Below, piece after piece: positions 1 to 9,357 of a stretch of DNA of 27,500 nt. The notes beneath the pieces are model-generated. The model saw only the letters and a program-made list of their open reading frames with translations, was not told where the DNA came from and made no database searches. Numbering within the stretch: position 1 is the stretch's first letter; each line of letters opens with the position of its first letter. Made by a program: the position numbers and the translations under genes. Source of the stretch: Linnemannia schmuckeri (Eukaryota > Mortierellomycota > Mortierellomycetes > Mortierellales > Mortierellaceae); contig JANATG010000011.1 of the NCBI GenBank assembly GCA_029449235.1, positions 1 through 27,500 on the forward strand, written 5' to 3'.

Positions 1-812
1 AAACCCTAAAAACCCTAAAAAACCCTAAAAAACCCTAAAAAACCCTAAAAAAACCCTAAAAAACCCTAAAAAACCCTAAAAACCTAAAAAACCCTAAAAA
101 ACCCTAAAAAACCCTAAAAAACCCTAAAAAAACCCTAAAAAACCCTAAAAAACCCTAAAAAACCCTAAAAAACCCTAAAAAACCCTAAAAAAACCCTAAA
201 AAACCCTAAAAACCCTAAAAAACCCTAAAAAACCTAAAAAACCCTAAAAAAACCCTAAAAAAACCCTAAAAAACCCTAAAAAAACCCTAAAAAAACCCTA
301 AAAAACCCTAAAAAACCCTAAAAAACCCTAAAAAACCCTAAAAAAACCCTAAAAAACCCTAAAAAACCCTAAAAAACCCTAAAAAACCCTAAAAAAACCC
401 TAAAAAACCCTAAAAAACCCTAAAAAACCCTAAAAAACCCTAAAAAACCCTAAAAAACCCTAAAAAACCCTAAAAAACCCTAAAAAACCCTAAAAAACCC
501 TAAAAACCCTAAAAACCCTAAAAAACCTAAAAAACCCTAAAAAACCCTAAAAAACCCTAAAAAACCCTAAAAAACCCTAAAAAACCCTAAAAAACCCTAA
601 AAAAACCCTAAAAAACCCTAAAAACCCTAAAAAACCCTAAAAAACCCTAAAAAACCCTAAAAAAACCCTAAAAAACCCTAAAAAAACCCTAAAAAAACCC
701 TAAAAAAACCCTAAAAAACCCTAAAAAAACCCTAAAAAACCCTAAAAAACCCTAAAAAAACCCTAAAAAACCCTAAAAAACCCTAAAAAACCCTAAAAAA
801 CCCTAAAACCCT
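1..812. repeat. Telomeric repeat array, C-rich strand (CCCTAAAAAA)n
   Basis: About 80 tandem copies of CCCTAAAAAA run without interruption from base 1, so the window begins inside a chromosome end. The orientation (C-rich strand 5'->3' at the left end) is correct for a left telomere. The unit is mostly 10 nt. Copies with five or seven A are mixed in, and a few copies have CC instead of CCC (near 81, 231 and 525). On the G strand this is T5-7AGGG rather than the TTAGGG usual in fungi. The array ends with degenerate copies just before 'ccctggggaattc' at about 808-822. Confidence 0.97.
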
Positions 813-2834
813 GGGGAATTCTAAATGCCCTAAAAAACCTTAAAAATTTAAGGCTTTAAAATTTGATAACACGTTATAATAACTTAAGAACCTAGAGATA
901 TGATGACCACCAATTTATTACCACTTGCCATCTTTGAAACTTATAGCTCAAATAATCAGCGTTCGTCATTCTTCAATCGCGGTTATCTGTATTACTAAAC
1001 ATCGCTGATGAAGTAATAGTAGATTCATTCTTGATTTTAGTATTAATGACTAGCTCATAAATGGAAATCTATACGAGTTAGCCTTTTTGGGCAATACAAC
1101 AATCGTTCGATTACTGCAATGCACTCAGGCATTGGATAAATTATATACCATGGTTGAATCTGGATTCAAGATGTATGTGACAATATCTAGAATCTTAAAT
1201 TCTCAAGGTATCAAATGTTACAATTCATGTAGCAACAAGCCAAGAACAACGCCATTCTCCAACTCTCTGCGGCACACATGGAGATCATTTACTCAAATCA
1301 TTTCTTGAACATAGGTCGTTGTAGCAGAGGTAATATTGGCTGCAGAGGTGTAAATATAGTATCACGTATTGTATCTCTCTGTCAAGGTTACGACACAATA
1401 TACTTAGTGATAGTTATCTGCAAGACATAGAGCAAACACCTCGCACATTGTTTAAATAGTGACAATTATATTTCATAGTGAACCTTTTTCTCAGATGTGT
1501 ATATGATAGTCTGTGTTTCTTGGGTTTATCAGAAGAAAATACTGCTCGGAGTGGTCATGCCGTATGTGTACCAATCTTTTAAAATCTGTCTTGCCATCAT
1601 AACCGAGAATGGATTTTCCTTGGTATATGAATCATCGCTTTCTAGTACATACACTATCGGTGATGCATCATTTCAAAAAATTTGCCAAGATTGATTATTT
1701 AATTTTTTGCATGTGAGCAAGGTAACACTGCGTTTCACTTTTGAAGTGACGATAAAGTAAGTTGTACGCATGTTTTGTCCGTTAACAACAAGATTGCTAT
1801 TACATGAAGGACAACATGGCCACAGTTGTTGAATAAACTACATATTGTTTAATAATCCCATATTAATGTAAGCAGGTCTTCGTTATGTACTTGTTACGAC
1901 CCCAAACTTGAGCGCTGATAATTGATAATATGTAATTAATTAATTTCTCTATGTGCTACGAGATTATATTATTGTAATATCTTCCAAATAACTTCCTGTA
2001 GTTCGATGGTTTATCTACACTTATTACTTCGGCATTCATTTTTCATCATTACGCTTGGATTAATATTCAGATGAAATCGGAACAAATGGCAGCACGCAAA
2101 GCGCTAACTTGATATATAGAAATGTCTCTCAATGCCTTTTAGTAGTCACACTTCAAATGCTGTCAAATGCTCAGTACTTGTTTTGGTGGGATTTTGCGAG
2201 GTATTTTTGCATCTCACGTTATTTAACTACTCTGCAACTATTTCGATTGATTTATGCGAGGTAGTTTTTGTATATCTGTACATTCTATATGTGTCTAGTA
2301 TCAATAGCTACGATTCAAGCGAGAAAGCTTAGAATAGCAAGATCGCTTGCTACTCAAACTCTCTCTATACATGGGCAAGGAAACATTCTCCATACCAAGT
2401 CTTCAGTCCGCCTTAAATTAGCGCAGCGGTGAATATGGGTGGACTTGGGTCTCGTCTGTCGAGGTTAACGCATGTACATTACCGATTTCTACTGTTTAAG
2501 ATATAGAGCTACCTACTTTTGTAGATTTCCAAAGTAGTGACTAGATTAAACCAGATGTGCTCCGTGTTTACCTTTCAGACTTGTATGGCTTACTTTCGAT
2601 TATTAGATGATAAATGCAGCTGAGAGTTGCTGGGCCAGATGAACTTTGAGTTTTGAATTTCGACGCTGTTTTTCTCGGTATATTTGTCCTCCGTGCTAAC
2701 GTTATGAGCCGTGTTTTTCATCGCGTATTGATACCATGTTAGGGCAATATAAAATTTCAATTGTATATTCGATGAGAAAGAAATTATAGCCTGGAGCTGA
2801 TATCGGTAGGATTGCGTCCGGCAAATCTTGTTTT
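813..2834. other. Telomere-adjacent AT-rich region without recognisable genes
   Basis: After a few degenerate telomere-like units up to about 860, this 2-kb stretch is AT-rich. It holds only short open frames (at most 73 codons) with no recognisable motif. A weak direct repeat, 'tgcgaggta' followed by a T-run, occurs near 2197 and 2258. I see no RNA gene or transposon end here. Confidence 0.6.
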
Positions 2835-2981
2835 ATGGCTACGCCTAGCACAGGCGGGAGCACCTCCAGGCTAGTGGAGCAGACGGCATTGCCAGGGTTA
2901 ATGTGGTTGGGGGGATATACCGAAGGCGAACTTGGAGCCGAAGTCGAGGAGCAGCTAGCTCTGGTGGCCTGGGTAGAATAA
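2835..2981 (+). other. Small GC-rich open frame, 48 codons, possible gene relic
   Basis: An ATG at 2835 opens a 48-codon frame ending in TAA at 2979-2981. It starts MATPSTGGST and ends with a leucine/valine/glutamate-rich stretch (EEQLALVAWVE). The segment is clearly richer in G and C than the AT-rich DNA on both sides, which is why it stands out. It could be the last exon of a lost gene, an inserted fragment, or chance. No family was recognised. Confidence 0.2.
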
Positions 2982-3086
2982 ATAGGATCCGTTTAATCAT
3001 AACGTGCGTGGACTTGTTTCCTTATTCCGACAACTACTAGAGCGAGAGACGCGGAGAGAAAGCATTAAAAACGCCAGGCCTTACCA

Positions 3087-3540
3087 TTGACAGGTGAAAA
3101 GGACATCAGCGGCTATGAGCAGGCAGTGGATAAAGGAGAAATTCGTAAAAGCGACCTTTACATTGTAGTGATGAAAGGCACCATCTATTTTGCCGCAATA
3201 TGTGTCTCTCGCTCTATCGCCGATTCTACCAATTGGCCTCGTTATCAACGACGCCAGTTTCTATTACGCTTGTGGCGAGTGTGGCGTTAAAAGCATTCCT
3301 CTGGTGGGTAATGAGAAGTTGCCTAGACCGCATTTGGGAGCAACCTTAACGCCCAATATTTTTATTAAACCATTGGATGTTAACGGATACCTAACAAGAG
3401 AGTCTCTTAAAAGAAGCAAGTCGAAGAAATGAAAATCTTCGATGGACTAAAGGATTCTGTGGTTGTAAAGAAAAAATGCCCATACTAGTATTTTGCGAAA
3501 GAAATTATTATCATGGGATTTAAGCTAAATTTTAGGCGGT
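3087..3540 (+). pseudogene. Decayed ORF fragments, probably one frameshifted gene relic
   Basis: Two overlapping plus-strand frames (3087-3290 and 3190-3432) read as consecutive parts of one protein-like sequence. The first gives SGYEQAVDKGEIRKSDLYIVV. The second, in another frame, gives a PLVGNEKLPRPHLGATLTP stretch after CGECG. A third frame stays open from about 3410 to 3530 and contains FCGCKEK. Each has protein-like composition but none has its own start and stop in a sensible place. The likeliest reading is a gene broken by frameshifts. The Cys-x-x-Cys pairs hint at metal binding but are too few to assign a family. Confidence 0.35.
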
Positions 3541-3812
3541 CTAGCTTTAGGATGGCCAATGCCTACGCTACACTTGAGCTTTCGTTTATAACGTCATGTT
3601 TTAAAAAATTTAAATCTACAGTGTTGCGGATATTTTGAAGTGTATTCCCAATCTATCCCCTTCGCTTGGTTCAACCATAGCTTGTGGGCTGTTAGTGGAA
3701 TTTGTTGGAAGGCCTGTATTGTCGTGCAAATTATTATGGTTACTGCGTGGGCTTTTGAGGTTGAAACAGAAGTCAGTGCTATTTTGCAGTAAACGTAATT
3801 TAAAGCAAGAAA

Positions 3813-4177
3813 ATGGACGAAACAATTTTTGGCAACACGCCTTTGCCAAAAAAATTGGTCAAGCAAGTTAACGAACTACTGGAGAACGAGTGTGGGAAGT
3901 TCTTGGAAAATCCCTGGCCAATATATCCCAAGTTGAAGAAATTTTACCGGTCCGTGATGAATGCACTTTTAAAGCGACGTCTCGGATCTATTGCAGTGCT
4001 CTTTTTTCTCTCAACTATTGGAGTAAGAACTACTTTCCTGGTCCATACAATGCCTTAGAGGAAAGTATAGCCTTTATTTTTTTGTTGCCGGTGAGACGAT
4101 GGATTCCATATCACCACACATTCCAAAGTCCACCTTCTATGTCATCTACTCTACATTTCTTAAACTCGAAAGGATGA
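3813..4177 (+). pseudogene. Overlapping gene-like frames, unknown product, decayed
   Basis: The frame 3813-4058 begins MDETIFGNTPLPKKLVKQVN and looks coding for about 60 residues, then changes to a hydrophobic run. A second frame (3890-4177) is also open and contains NYWSKNYFPGPYNALEES. Both lie on the plus strand between other broken frames (3087-3540 and 4417-5015). One decayed gene of about 2 kb from 3087 to 5015 would explain all of them. I do not recognise the family. Confidence 0.3.
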
Positions 4178-4416
4178 TGTTCAAAAAAAGAGATCAACCG
4201 ATGTTTCTTGTCGATGTTCTCCACCCCTGATTTGTTTGCTCAGACAAGTTACCATTTTATTGGATGGCTATGATTCTCGGACCACTTACTGAGAGGATAA
4301 AGCGGTTATGCGTTCGTACAAGCTAAAGAAGTGTGGCCTTCGTATTCAGGTTGCCATCGATGTTAATGGGATAGTTTTTTTCACCTTGAAATCCGTCTCT
4401 TGTCGCGAGAACAACA

Positions 4417-5015
4417 ATGGCAAGATGTTACTCGACATGGGCACTGGAAAAAAATGAACGGTCGATGGATTGTATTGCACTCAATGGAGGGTACGCCCGG
4501 TATCTTGGTGATTTGATGAAAAACGAAAAGGATCTTCAGAAGTGTAACTTTTGTTGTCTCATTCGAAAGAGGCGACAACAACCTCTCCACGATGACGAGA
4601 AGAATTTTAATGCCATCTTTGGCGGCTCTCCTTTGATGTCAAAGGCTACCTTGGAGGATTTGGTAAAGACATTCGCAAAGTTTAATAATGAGATTGTGCG
4701 AACTGGCTCTAAAAGAGAGTTTAACCTTGCCCTTCGTCTCTGTCTCCTCTTGATGAATGTTCGTAATTTTGTTCGTACCCTTTCCATCGAAGAGAGCCCC
4801 ATTGTAGTGATTGTATGAAGGAAGGGGTTGACTATCTACGGAAGAAACAACTTCTAGCAGAGTTAACTGAGGTAATAACAGTCCAAAATAAGTTGGAGAA
4901 TGGATTGGAGCTTCTTAGATTACAGGAGGAGTTTCTTGGACTGGATGTTGATGACGAAGGAAGTACTCAAGACGGAATTGGTGCAATGGACAATGATAGT
5001 TTTGTCAACGAATAG
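4417..5015 (+). pseudogene. Two-part ORF joined by a frameshift, unknown product
   Basis: An ORF of 133 codons (4417-4818) is followed in another frame by 4815-5015, which is open upstream of its ATG and reads HCSDCMKEGVDYL, then a leucine-rich probable helix and an acidic tail with DVDDEG. The first part contains CNFCCLIRKRR. Continuity suggests one protein of about 200 residues with cysteine pairs, interrupted by a frameshift near 4780-4815. An undetected intron is the alternative, but no good GT...AG pair is visible at the join. Product unknown. Confidence 0.35.
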
Positions 5016-5027
5016 CGTAATAAAGTT

Positions 5028-5360
5028 TTAGAAGGTTTCTTGAAACAAGCCTGCATTCATATCCTTGATATCTTTAGAACACACCTTTTTTATCGTGTGA
5101 AATGTTATCCACGTAACGCCATTTATATTTGTCGTTCGCCATTCATTGCCAAGATGATACCCTCGCCATCTATTCCAAACTTCTTTTAGCGACTTTTCCT
5201 TTGCGTATTTTAGCCCCCATTCAGTGATGAAACGCCATCGATATATTTCACGGCATTCTGCGTGGCCAGCGGCCACAATTGTGTACTGCACATTGGGTTC
5301 TAGACTTTCACTGGCCGCGATGTATAGAGAAGGATGGGTTGTCATGAAATGAGCTACCAT
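5028..5360 (-). CDS. Hypothetical protein or gene fragment, 110 aa, minus strand
   Basis: A minus-strand frame begins at an ATG at 5360 and ends at 5028. It remains open upstream to about 5437, so the ATG may not be the true start. The protein is rich in Trp, Arg and Lys in its middle (KEVWNRWRGYHLGNEWR) and has protein-like composition, but no family is recognised. A long CT-rich tract on the same strand lies upstream (5770-5925), like the leaders before the intact genes in this window. It converges with the decayed plus-strand frames ending at 5015. It may be a real small gene or the tail of a lost one. Confidence 0.3.
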   Translation of the reverse strand: MVAHFMTTHPSLYIAASESLEPNVQYTIVAAGHAECREIYRWRFITEWGLKYAKEKSLKEVWNRWRGYHLGNEWRTTNINGVTWITFHTIKKVCSKDIKDMNAGLFQETF

Positions 5361-5769
5361 TCCATTGGATTCCTCCTTCCATTCAACGATCTCGGCTGGT
5401 GGGAACGATGCTTGTGATGTTTTTTGGCCAACTGATATTTATGTTGTCCACCTTGATAATACCAACATTATAAAATTTACGAGCACCATCAGAGCAGTCA
5501 TCGCGAGAAGGGTACATTCCCTTCTAAGGACCAGGAACCAATGTTAGCGCGGTGCATCCAGGAGTTCGCTTGAATATTTTTTTTGTTGGTATTGCTCATT
5601 TGAGTTAAAAACGCGTACCCAAATTAATTTTACTCGAACCGTAAAAAATATTAATCCCAGGTTCACCTGAAAAAAAAATAAGCTTGTTTGTTTTTGTGTT
5701 TTTTGAATGCATCTTTCGAAGAGCATATAGAAAGTGACTGTTCTCCACTGAAATTCCTCAGGAACAACC

Positions 5770-5925
5770 ATGGCGGAGCAAAGGTGTGTAAAGAGTGAAT
5801 AGAAGGGAGGGATAGAAAGAACAAGAGGATGGAGTTGGAAGAAAAGAGAGAAAGGGAGAGGGATAGAGAAGGAGGGGGGGAGAGGGACTGAAAAAGATTG
5901 AGGAAGGAATAAAGAAAAAAAGGCG
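5770..5925. repeat. Polypurine (GA-rich) tract
   Basis: About 155 bp on the plus strand are almost all A and G (GAAGGGAGGG, GAGAGAAAGGGAGAGG). The minus strand is therefore a CT-rich tract. It is simple-sequence DNA and explains the serine/leucine/proline-rich frames seen across 5544-5993. Its position upstream of the minus-strand frame at 5028-5360 fits the CT-rich leader pattern seen elsewhere in the window. Confidence 0.7.
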
Positions 5926-6107
5926 TTAGGAATAAACCGCGGTCTGTTATTTGGCTCGTTTTCACGCATATATTTTGTGCAAAAACAAGCCAAATAGTAA
6001 AGACTTCAACTATTCAACATGAAATAGCAGTATTTTTCTTCAAGTCGGTTATATTTCAATTCAGATCACACTAACTCACTGTAGAAACCCCACTTCGTGA
6101 ACCTCGG

Positions 6108-6560
6108 TTAAAACGAAAATTGATTTTTCCGAGGCAAAAAAAGGTTCAATCCCGAAAAAATTAGTCCCTTGCGTACATTCAGATGAAATTCACAATAACT
6201 ATCATCCATTATAGAAGATGGAAGTGCAATGTTGAAAATATTACATTTATCGAATAAATCCCTTGTAAAAACGCGTCTATCAAAACAACCCATGGTCTTG
6301 CTTCAGAAGGCTGTAACTTTTGGTAGGGATCAACTATGAATAAGTGGATCATGTATGCAGAGCCCCACAGTAGATATAATAGACAAACAATGGAGAACAG
6401 CGCTGGACGGTCTTTAGTGAAAAATTGTTCCAATGACCCATTCGGACATTTCGATCAATTCCTCAACAGCAATAAAAGATATCACAATACAACTTTGTTT
6501 GCTATTTTTCTGAGTACCATGACTATCTTTTTTATTAGTGGTGCAAAGTATGCTGACTAG
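6108..6560. other. Short overlapping open frames with hydrophobic segments, no clear gene
   Basis: On the minus strand, 6209-6433 encodes a hydrophobic segment (ALFSIVCLLYLLWG) and 6108-6293 continues in another frame. On the plus strand, 6336-6560 ends with a membrane-like stretch (TLFAIFLSTMTIFFI). The minus frames could be the remains of a membrane protein broken by a frameshift. Open frames on both strands over the same bases make either call weak. Confidence 0.2.
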
Positions 6561-6638
6561 ACTTATCATAGCAAAAAATAAGAAATTAGAAGAAATGAAA
6601 CAATTTTTGCACTCGCTGTATCCTTACTGCTCGTGACG

Positions 6639-7215
6639 GGATAAAGACGATATCAAGGTCGTAAAGGTCAACTTGAAGTGGTTTTTAGTACCGGAGGACG
6701 CGGAAAGGTATATAAACACAGGGAAGGTTACGAGTCTGAAGATAGAAGGGCATGAAGTTGAAGATTGCAAGTCTGGTCAACGTGGCTACGGACCAGCTGG
6801 AGCTGATAAGGCAGACGAGGACATGGGTATGCCCTAAAAGTGGAATAGATCGAAGGTCTGTGATGATTCAGCGGTTCATGATAAGTATCGGCAGCTCAAA
6901 GCCTATGACAGATGCGTGATGGTATTGCCCAAAACAGGCAATGGCGACAAGGGCACAATGACTCTCATTCACACCATTACGAAGACTATACCCTACTACA
7001 GGGAGCTGTTCGGCGTCTTTGGCTCACAGACCAATGGCAAAAATACCATGCCAAACTTCCAAGTGGAGAGTTTCGAGCTCGAGAAAAAAGTCATTGATTT
7101 TGAACGTTTCAGACCCTGGTTTTGTAATAAAATGAAAGTCTTTATTGACACGGCATTTTACGGTCTGGTACCTGTAACCGTTAGTTTCCAGTCCGGTTGT
7201 GCCCGTAACCCTTAA
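6639..7215 (+). pseudogene. Gene relic with one in-frame stop, unknown product
   Basis: One plus-strand frame reads through 6639-7215 with protein-like composition (from KDDIKVVKVNLKWF to FYGLVPVTV). It is interrupted only by a TAA at about 6836 after DEDMGMP. The downstream part contains VLPKTGNGDKGTMTLIH, and an ATG at 6919 follows the stop. The frame is the same on both sides of the stop, which argues for one gene disabled by a point mutation rather than two genes. Suppressed stop, assembly error or a short intron are alternatives. No family was recognised. Confidence 0.4.
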
Positions 7216-7238
7216 CCTTTAGTCCGCTTGTGCCTGTA
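7190..7238. repeat. 18-bp direct repeat, period 31
   Basis: AGTCCGGTTGTGCCCGTA at 7190-7207 recurs as AGTCCGCTTGTGCCTGTA at 7221-7238 with two mismatches. Further AGTCC motifs follow to about 7275. It looks like a small local tandem duplication just past the end of the broken frame at 7215. Confidence 0.6.
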
Positions 7239-7325
7239 CGCCTGTTTTTCCAGTTCCTTCAGTCCTATCCAGTCCTCGCCCTTTTACGCCATGTAAACTG
7301 AAACATCAACCCTTAATTGTTTGTC

Positions 7326-7390
7326 CAACCATGGAAGCTACACTTGATCTTAGCTAAAAAGCTAGAGAGGGTATTCAACCATGGAAGCTA
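7326..7390 (-). pseudogene. U2 snRNA-like 5' fragment between 15-bp direct repeats
   Basis: On the minus strand, 7341-7375 plus three adjacent bases read TCTCTAGCTTTTTAGCTAAG followed by ATCAAGTGTAG. That closely matches the 5' region of U2 snRNA, including GCTAAGATCAAGTGTAG. The U2 stem-loop I equivalent can still pair (TAGCT, TTTT loop, AGCTA). After GTGTAG the sequence departs: the universal TATCTG that forms the branch-site recognition box is missing, so this cannot be a functional U2. The fragment is flanked exactly by CAACCATGGAAGCTA (7326-7340 and 7376-7390). This suggests insertion of a U2-derived scrap with a duplicated target, or patch repair. Confidence 0.5.
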
Positions 7391-7539
7391 AGCGAGCCTC
7401 TTGAGAGGTGATTTATTGCGGAGCACCCCATTCCGACGCAGTGGTGTAGGCCACCCTAATTGCACGTTAGGCTCATATTCATATAAAGAAGGGGTTTCCC
7501 GACAGGGGCTGATAGCAAAAAAATGACTGCTCGATACAA

Positions 7540-7770
7540 AAAGGGGGGGCCAGAGACCAAAGGGAAGAAGGAAAGGGAGTGGGGACCAAACAATAAATGG
7601 GGGGAGGGATAAAGTACAATCAGAAGTGTGAGTGAAAAAGAAACTTGGGCTGAGTCTAGGGCCAAAAAATTAAACATTAGAGAAAAATGAAAAATTAATT
7701 AGCTGACAAAAAAATGAAAGAGAGGAAAGGGGTAAAAGGAGAGAAAGAAAATAAAGAACAGAAAGAAACG
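7540..7770. repeat. Polypurine (GA-rich) tract
   Basis: The plus strand is mostly A and G over about 230 bp, with G-runs (GGGGGGG near 7544, GGGGGAGGG near 7600) and GAAAG motifs. It is simple sequence directly downstream of the minus-strand gene relic that ends at 7771. Confidence 0.6.
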
Positions 7771-8584
7771 CTAATCCTCCACTTCCTCTGCTCCTCCCTC
7801 AGGAAGCGTGTCCAACATCTCTCCAAAGGTCACGCCGTCCTTGGCCACCATGATATGTGGCACCATCTCCCACTCTGTCGTCATTTATCGAGACAGGCTC
7901 GGCTGCGGGATCATCGGGGTCTGGGGGCAGCGACGACAGCCAGGCTTGGTCTCGGCTTTGCCTGTGTACGCATAAAGGGCCTTGGTCCTGTTAATCTGGA
8001 TCACATTGTGTGCGTACAGGTACAAGAAGTCCTTTTCTTTGGTGTAGCGCTGTGGGGCATGCAACCGAGGAAAAAAGCTCTTCCACTGTTCATCTGGAAT
8101 ATCTGTTCGTGTCTCCTCTCCTGCTGCAACGACGGCAATGTTCTTGAGGTGCATGTGCTTGAAGATGGGGGACTGGAGGCGGGGAGACTTTGGGGTCTTT
8201 TGTGTCAATCGCTTGGCAAGAGTCCTCGTGTCAGTGTGCCGCCGTGCCTTCTTGACAGTAAACTCCGCAACTGGGGTTTTGCCTGCATAGACGATCGTGT
8301 CCTCTGCTACTCCGTCTGTCGTGATCACCTTGCTCTTCACATCTAGCTCGGCGTAGGCCTGCGGTCCAACCAGGGAAGCTAACAGCCAGAGATTATATTT
8401 TAAACCCCTTAAATACTACCATATGATATTGAACTTCCTGTAATCTATTTACAAATTGTAAAGCCCAGTTGGCTGCTTCAGTCCCCTTAAAGGCCAGCCG
8501 AACTTGTGCCCAAAGTATGATACTCCTTGTGCTTGTGCGAACAACATTTGTATACGATGAAATGTGTTCTGTGATGAGTTGCAT
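7771..8584 (-). pseudogene. Frameshifted gene relic, unknown product, minus strand
   Basis: Three minus-strand frames read in succession. 8584-8393 contains EAANWALQFVNRLQEVQ and ends MVVFKGFKI. The next, open from about 8420 to 7885, begins NLWLLASLVGPQAYAELDVK and continues through KSPIFKHMHLK-like basic sequence and TKALYAYTGKAETK. The last frame ends with an acidic tail (LPEGGAEEVED, stop at 7771-7773), reached through a frame change near 7890. Continuity of composition and a natural C-terminus suggest one protein of about 250 residues disabled by two frameshifts. Small introns at the joins are possible, but I see no convincing splice pair. No family was recognised. Confidence 0.45.
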
Positions 8585-8872
8585 AAAACCGAGAGTGAGA
8601 GTGATGGTGTAAAGTGTTTTAACAATACGTAAAAGAGGTGAACGGTATGGGACTGTATACAGGCACGATTGAACAGGAAATTTAGAGTTACATGCCTAGA
8701 ACAAAAAACATATCATTTTTTTTTTTTTTTTTTTCTAAAACGTATTTTACAAAACGTTTTAACAATGTGTGTTTTTTTTGCACCGCCTAGACTCATTGCG
8801 AGAGAGAATGAACGCGACCACAACCGATAAAGGCAAAGTCAAGGCGATCAGATCACCTGCCATCGTAATATT
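8585..8872. other. Gene-free AT-rich stretch with a poly-T run
   Basis: No supported gene. It includes a T-run of about 20 bases at 8717-8735 and short T-runs near 8771. Nothing else is evident. Confidence 0.5.
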
Positions 8873-9352
8873 CGGCGCTACTAACGTGCTCTACTTTGAT
8901 GTTTAAGTTTCGTACATGGATTCAGTACAGCTTTTTTATGTCTTTTTAAACGCCATGCTATCTCAAGATTAAGACCAGAAACCCTCTTTTTTTTCTCCAC
9001 CATCATGAGGATCTGCCCTTTAGTTGTCCTGAAACCCATTTTCATCTTTATTTTGATTGTTTTGTATTTTTAAAAAATCAGAAGAAACGATCAATTCAGT
9101 AAAAAAAATCCTCATACATTTTCTGCTGTTGTGATGTCAAAAGAGTGGATGTTTGTGCAATACCCATAACAAAAACATGTTTTCCTTATTTCATTTTTTT
9201 ATTGCACTGCCGTGATATGTCGTATAAGTCAGAAGACATGTTCCTAGTCTTAATCTTGAGATAGCATTGGGTTGATAAGAGTACAAAAATGCTGTACTAA
9301 ATCCATGTATGAAACTTTGAACATCAAAGTGGAGCACGTTAAGCTTGCGGCG
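8873..9352. repeat. Imperfect inverted repeat, arms about 105 bp
   Basis: The arm at 8873-8977 matches the reverse complement of 9245-9352. Shared blocks include AACGTGCTC, ACTTTGATGTT, ACATGGATT, AGTACAGC and ATGCTATCTCAAGATTAAGA. By eye roughly 80% of bases agree, with small indels. About 270 bp of AT-rich DNA separate the arms. Both arms translate to the same peptide ending, MLSQD then stop, with VSYMD upstream. They could be the terminal inverted repeats of a small non-autonomous element or two inverted copies of one decayed gene end. No target-site duplication was seen outside the arms. Confidence 0.7.
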
Positions 9353-9357
9353 ACCGT

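Noticed and set aside
1..812. CRISPR-like regular repeats
   Set aside because: There are no spacers; the unit and position identify a telomere.
4248..4290. VTILLDGYDS peptide resembling a Walker B strand of NACHT/STAND NTPases
   Set aside because: It is a short match in a fragmentary frame with no P-loop or other NTPase motif nearby.
5544..5993. 149-codon minus-strand frame
   Set aside because: Its core is Ser/Pro/Leu/Phe repeats made by the polypurine tract at 5770-5925; the ends have no motif.
7376..7430. GGAAGCTAAGC sequence resembling a 5S rRNA internal promoter
   Set aside because: Only the box A-like bases match; no further 5S sequence or structure follows.
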